From NCBI GenBank assembly GCA_038210135.1, contig JBBQWZ010000038.1, positions 8,333 to 72,332 on the forward strand: a DNA stretch of 64,000 bases, given 5' to 3'. Of the stretch, positions 61,439-64,000 are shown one piece after another. The notes beneath the pieces are model-generated. The model saw only the letters and a list, made by a program, of their open reading frames with translations. It had not been told where the DNA came from and did not search any database. A program made the position numbers and the translations under genes. Position 1 is the stretch's first letter; each line of letters begins with the position of its first letter. Source of the stretch: JBBQWZ01 sp038210135 (GTDB lineage Bacteria > Acidobacteriota > Terriglobia > Bryobacterales > Bryobacteraceae).

Positions 61439-62956
61439 CTACTTCCGCAATTCCACGAATCGCGGATACACGAGGGTGGCGAAAATTCCATCCGCCTGCT
61501 GCGGAATCGCATAATACTTCAACAATTCCTTGGCTTCCGCCGTGTGCCCCGTCTCGCGCAAGCACCACGCGTACATCGTCCGCGACAGCGAATCCGTGGA
61601 CGGACTGGTCTGCTCATTGACCCGCTTCCACAGCGGCGAGGCCTCGTCGAACTTCTTCGCGGCAAGCAGCGCAAACGGAGGCGGCAACTTCGTCGCATCC
61701 CAATTCCACAAAATCAATTGCGCCGCATACTCGGGCCGATTCTCCAAGCGCCGCTTCGCCGCGTCCGCCCGCCCGGTGGTCCATTCCCACTGCGCCTGCA
61801 ACAAATCTTTAGGACCCACCGTGGGCGGACCGCCACCCTGCTGCGCTCGGAATTCGACGTATTTCTGGTGGATCGCGTCCGCTCCGCTCCCATCCCCCGC
61901 GAGCCAGCGCGACAGCGCCGCTTTATACAACTCAAACCCCGCCGCCATTGCCGGATTCTTCTCGTGCGATTGCAGGAAATACTTTTCGGCCTCGGCAAAT
62001 TTGCCATGGAAAAAGTGAATCTCACCCAGCGAATCCAGGCCATTCACTTCTTGCCCCGGCTTCCGCGAATACTCCTCGATCGTCTGCTTCCCGCCGCTCA
62101 AATCTCCACCCAAAGCCTGCGAATAGCCGATCTGATTCAGTAGGCCGTAATTCTCCGGCTCGAGGGCGAACGCCGCCCGGTATTCCGCAATGGCCGCCGC
62201 ATAGCGCCGCGCCAGAAAATTGAGTTCCGCCGCGCCGCGCTGCGCATTCGCGTCGTTCGGCGCCAGTTTCGCGACCTTGTCGAACGCCTCCGCGCGCTTC
62301 CCGACGATGCCGTCCAAGTCGGCTTTCATGAGTGCCAGCCGGGCCCGGTCCATATCGCCTTTCAGCGCCGGACGCGCCAGCGCGTCGGTCAGTACTTTCG
62401 TCAATCCCGCGCGGTCGTTCTTCGTTGCCAGCGCCTCGGCCCAGGTCACATACAGCAGCCCGAAATCCGGCGCCTTCGCCGCGGCATCTTCAAAGGAACC
62501 CTGCCCGCGAAGCGCCTTCATCCACGTTTCGACGGCCTCGAAGTCCGAAACCGGAAACGGATGCGCTCCGGCGTCAATCACGTGCGCCAAGCCGTCCAGG
62601 GCCGGCAATACGCCGCCATCGTTCGAATAGTGTTGAACGGTCTTCCGCGTTTGGACGTCTTCGACTGAGGCCTCGAGATGCGGCTTCCCTGCCCGGCTTG
62701 TAATGTAGCCGTGGACTACCCGCGTCGCACCTTCGAGATATGCGTCGCGCATCGCGCCGCCTGTAAGGATGACGATTTTGGGAATGCCGGTGAGTTGGTT
62801 CGACAGAATGGCCGGAGCCGCCGCCGAGAGCCAGTCCAGCTTCGCGTCGCCGCTCAGATTCTCGAAGGGAAGCAGCGTGACGCGCTCAAAGGGCCGGTTC
62901 GATCCGCGACTGCAGGAAAGGGTTCCCGCCAGCAGCGCCACGCCGCCGGAAACCAT
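61439..62956 (-). CDS. TPR protein with TolB-like N-terminal domain, probably membrane-attached
   Basis: 505 aa. An N-terminal hydrophobic stretch (VSGGVALLAGTLSCSRGSN) ends in a Cys that could be lipidated, although the -3 residue is not ideal. Next comes a module with VTLLPFENLSGDAKLDWLSA and APAILSNQLTGIP, similar to that in the Ser/Thr kinase at 56-58 kb, then TPR repeats (e.g. AIAEYRAAFALEPENYGLLN, FAEAEKYFLQSHEKNPAMAA). It probably builds or scores protein complexes. It follows the 262-aa TPR gene by 23 nt. Confidence 0.75.
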   Translation of the reverse strand: MVSGGVALLAGTLSCSRGSNRPFERVTLLPFENLSGDAKLDWLSAAAPAILSNQLTGIPKIVILTGGAMRDAYLEGATRVVHGYITSRAGKPHLEASVEDVQTRKTVQHYSNDGGVLPALDGLAHVIDAGAHPFPVSDFEAVETWMKALRGQGSFEDAAAKAPDFGLLYVTWAEALATKNDRAGLTKVLTDALARPALKGDMDRARLALMKADLDGIVGKRAEAFDKVAKLAPNDANAQRGAAELNFLARRYAAAIAEYRAAFALEPENYGLLNQIGYSQALGGDLSGGKQTIEEYSRKPGQEVNGLDSLGEIHFFHGKFAEAEKYFLQSHEKNPAMAAGFELYKAALSRWLAGDGSGADAIHQKYVEFRAQQGGGPPTVGPKDLLQAQWEWTTGRADAAKRRLENRPEYAAQLILWNWDATKLPPPFALLAAKKFDEASPLWKRVNEQTSPSTDSLSRTMYAWCLRETGHTAEAKELLKYYAIPQQADGIFATLVYPRFVELRK

Positions 62957-62979
62957 CCAAAGAATACGCTGGGCTCTGC

Positions 62980-63768
62980 TCAGATGACCTTGTACTCCGT
63001 CTGCATCAGGATCTTGAATTCCGGCAATTCGCGGATCTGCGCGAACTCCGGATCCTTGGCGAATTTCTCGCGCTCTTTGAAGCCTTCTTCAATCGCCTTC
63101 CGCACATAGAGGAGAGCCCGATCGAACTGGCCGGCTTTGGCGTACGTCTTGGCCAGATAGAAGTGGAACTTCGCGCGCTCGTCCACGCTTCGCTCCTGCA
63201 GCAAAACCCCGTGCGAGCTCCGATGCTCGAACACCTCCGGATCCAGCTTCAGCGCGAATTGGTATTCCTCGAACGCCTTCTCGTAATCCTTGCGGCCGAA
63301 ATACGCCGTGCCGAGATTCGAATGAATCGACGCGGAATCCGGCGCGTACTTCAAGGCCTTCTTGTACTGATTTACCGCGCGCCGGTAGTTTTTGTGGGCG
63401 TAGTAGATCGTGCCCAGATTGTTGACCACTTCGGCGTAATCGGGCTTCAATTTCGCCGCCCGATCGTAGCATTTACGCGCATTTTCCAGATCCTGCATCT
63501 GGTGGAACGCGATTCCCATCTTGTTTTGCACCACCGGCGAATCTTTGGGCGCCGATTGATAAATCTCAATCGCCTCGCGGTACATCTTGCGGGCCATCAG
63601 AATATCGCCCCGCATCTCGACCGTGATCTCGGTGCGCGGCGCCGGTGTGGTGTCGCGATTGGATGCGATCAGGCCGTTCGATGGAACCTGCGCAACCGCC
63701 AGGACAGTGAAGAAACTCAACCCCGTGAGAGTCTTTGCGAGTGGGGAAACCCCGAAAATGGAAACCAT
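62980..63768 (-). CDS. Exported TPR-repeat protein
   Basis: 262 aa with a signal peptide (about 1-27, SPLAKTLTGLSFFTVLAVAQ) and TAGGAGG 7 nt before the ATG. About five TPRs follow: AIEIYQSAPKDSPVVQNKMG, DLENARKCYDRAAKLKPDYA, YRRAVNQYKKALKYAPDSAS and YEKAFEEYQFALKLDPEVFE. It is a likely scaffold in the periplasm or at the outer membrane. It is first of a two-gene TPR unit. Confidence 0.8.
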   Translation of the reverse strand: MVSIFGVSPLAKTLTGLSFFTVLAVAQVPSNGLIASNRDTTPAPRTEITVEMRGDILMARKMYREAIEIYQSAPKDSPVVQNKMGIAFHQMQDLENARKCYDRAAKLKPDYAEVVNNLGTIYYAHKNYRRAVNQYKKALKYAPDSASIHSNLGTAYFGRKDYEKAFEEYQFALKLDPEVFEHRSSHGVLLQERSVDERAKFHFYLAKTYAKAGQFDRALLYVRKAIEEGFKEREKFAKDPEFAQIRELPEFKILMQTEYKVI

Positions 63769-63963
63769 GCTGCGGCCTCCTACGGCTACGATTTCAAAAC
63801 GAAATCCGTTCTGAATGCTTGGCTACGATTGTAGCTCAACAGAATGGACATCGGATGTACCACTCTTGTCTCACGCAAGATGAGCCTGAAGGTGGGGATG
63901 GATTCTCACGCAAGATGAGCCTGGAGAGGGGATGGATCGGGATGCTGGGGATTGGTCATCAGC
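63769..63963. other. Upstream region of the TPR gene, without a gene
   Basis: 195 bases without a convincing gene. A hairpin GCTAC, loop GATT, GTAGC lies near 63822-63835 close to a TACAAT box on the minus strand, a possible promoter of the TPR unit. The right part contains the direct repeats listed next. Confidence 0.4.
63869..63923 (+). repeat. Direct repeat TCTCACGCAAGATGAGCCTG, two copies
   Basis: Identical 20-bp copies lie at 63869-63888 and 63904-63923, 35 bp apart, both followed by similar G-rich sequence (GGGGATGGAT). They may mark the left end of the insertion sequence that seems to begin at the window edge, or a binding site. Confidence 0.6.
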
Positions 63964-64000
63964 ATGGACGATACGGAAGCGGGGAGCCTGGAGCAGATTC
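63964..64000 (+). CDS. Probable transposase/integrase N terminus (cut by window edge)
   Basis: Only 12 codons are visible: MDDTEAGSLEQI. This closely resembles the N terminus I recall for a group of DDE integrase-type transposases (M-D-x-x-x-A-x-S-L-E-Q-I). The short length makes the call tentative. No strong Shine-Dalgarno is present. The direct repeats just upstream would suit an element end. Confidence 0.4.
   Translation, partial: MDDTEAGSLEQI

Overview
The window is about 60% GC, densely coded and free of tRNA or rRNA genes. It looks like a chromosomal segment of an acidobacterium of the Solibacter/Bryobacter type. The grounds are an Alternative Complex III operon leading into cytochrome oxidase, a DUF1549/DUF1553 plus DUF1501 pair, a Ser/Thr kinase carrying TPRs, NHL-repeat and Tat-exported proteins, and short GGCCGGAGGCC repeat arrays. 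The taxon is inferred from gene content, not from a marker gene.

Layout. 1-9316 (minus): respiratory operon actA-actB-actC-actD-actE-actF, a 183-aa membrane protein, a SCO copper chaperone and the start of coxB. Most junctions are ATGA overlaps or short gaps. 9.4-15 kb: a sensor kinase, a Tat-exported M20 amidohydrolase, two paralogous membrane proteins and a class III aminotransferase, with two arrays of a 23-27 bp palindromic repeat at gene 3' ends. 15.2-21.5 kb (plus): compact flagellar cluster flgB-flgC-fliE-fliF-fliG-fliH-fliI-fliJ. 21.5-29.4 kb (plus): acyl-CoA dehydrogenase, small secreted and membrane proteins, two secreted alpha/beta hydrolases (one a tandem fusion), an APC permease and a Tat-exported NHL protein. 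29.4-34.7 kb (minus): DUF1501, DUF1549/DUF1553 and histidine ammonia-lyase. 34.7-38 kb (plus): TrmH-type methyltransferase, gamma-glutamyltransferase and a HEAT protein. 38-43.5 kb: fabH, a SprT-like protease and several unrecognised genes, including a 65-aa exported peptide with a duplicated ESPIPDCYPC motif and an XRE regulator with an apparently dead S24-like domain. 43.7-45.1 kb: ubiX-pheA. 45.1-54.3 kb: a MarR/SRPBCC/DUF3052-like operon, GNAT, a TIM-barrel isomerase with a Gfo/Idh dehydrogenase, membrane proteins, a glycosyltransferase and ROK kinase. 54.3-63.8 kb: xylulokinase, Ser/Thr kinase, hybrid histidine kinase, glycerol kinase and two TPR proteins. The right edge appears to enter an insertion sequence.

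How the genes fit together. The act-SCO-cox operon would form a quinol-to-oxygen branch: ActABCDEF oxidises quinol and SCO metallates the CuA centre of CoxB. The flagellar cluster supplies rod, MS-ring, rotor and export ATPase parts. XylB, GlpK, ROK kinase and the Gfo/Idh plus TIM-barrel pair suggest sugar and polyol use. The most unusual items are the peptide gene, the repeat arrays that touch stop codons, and the double alpha/beta hydrolase with Asp at the second nucleophile position.
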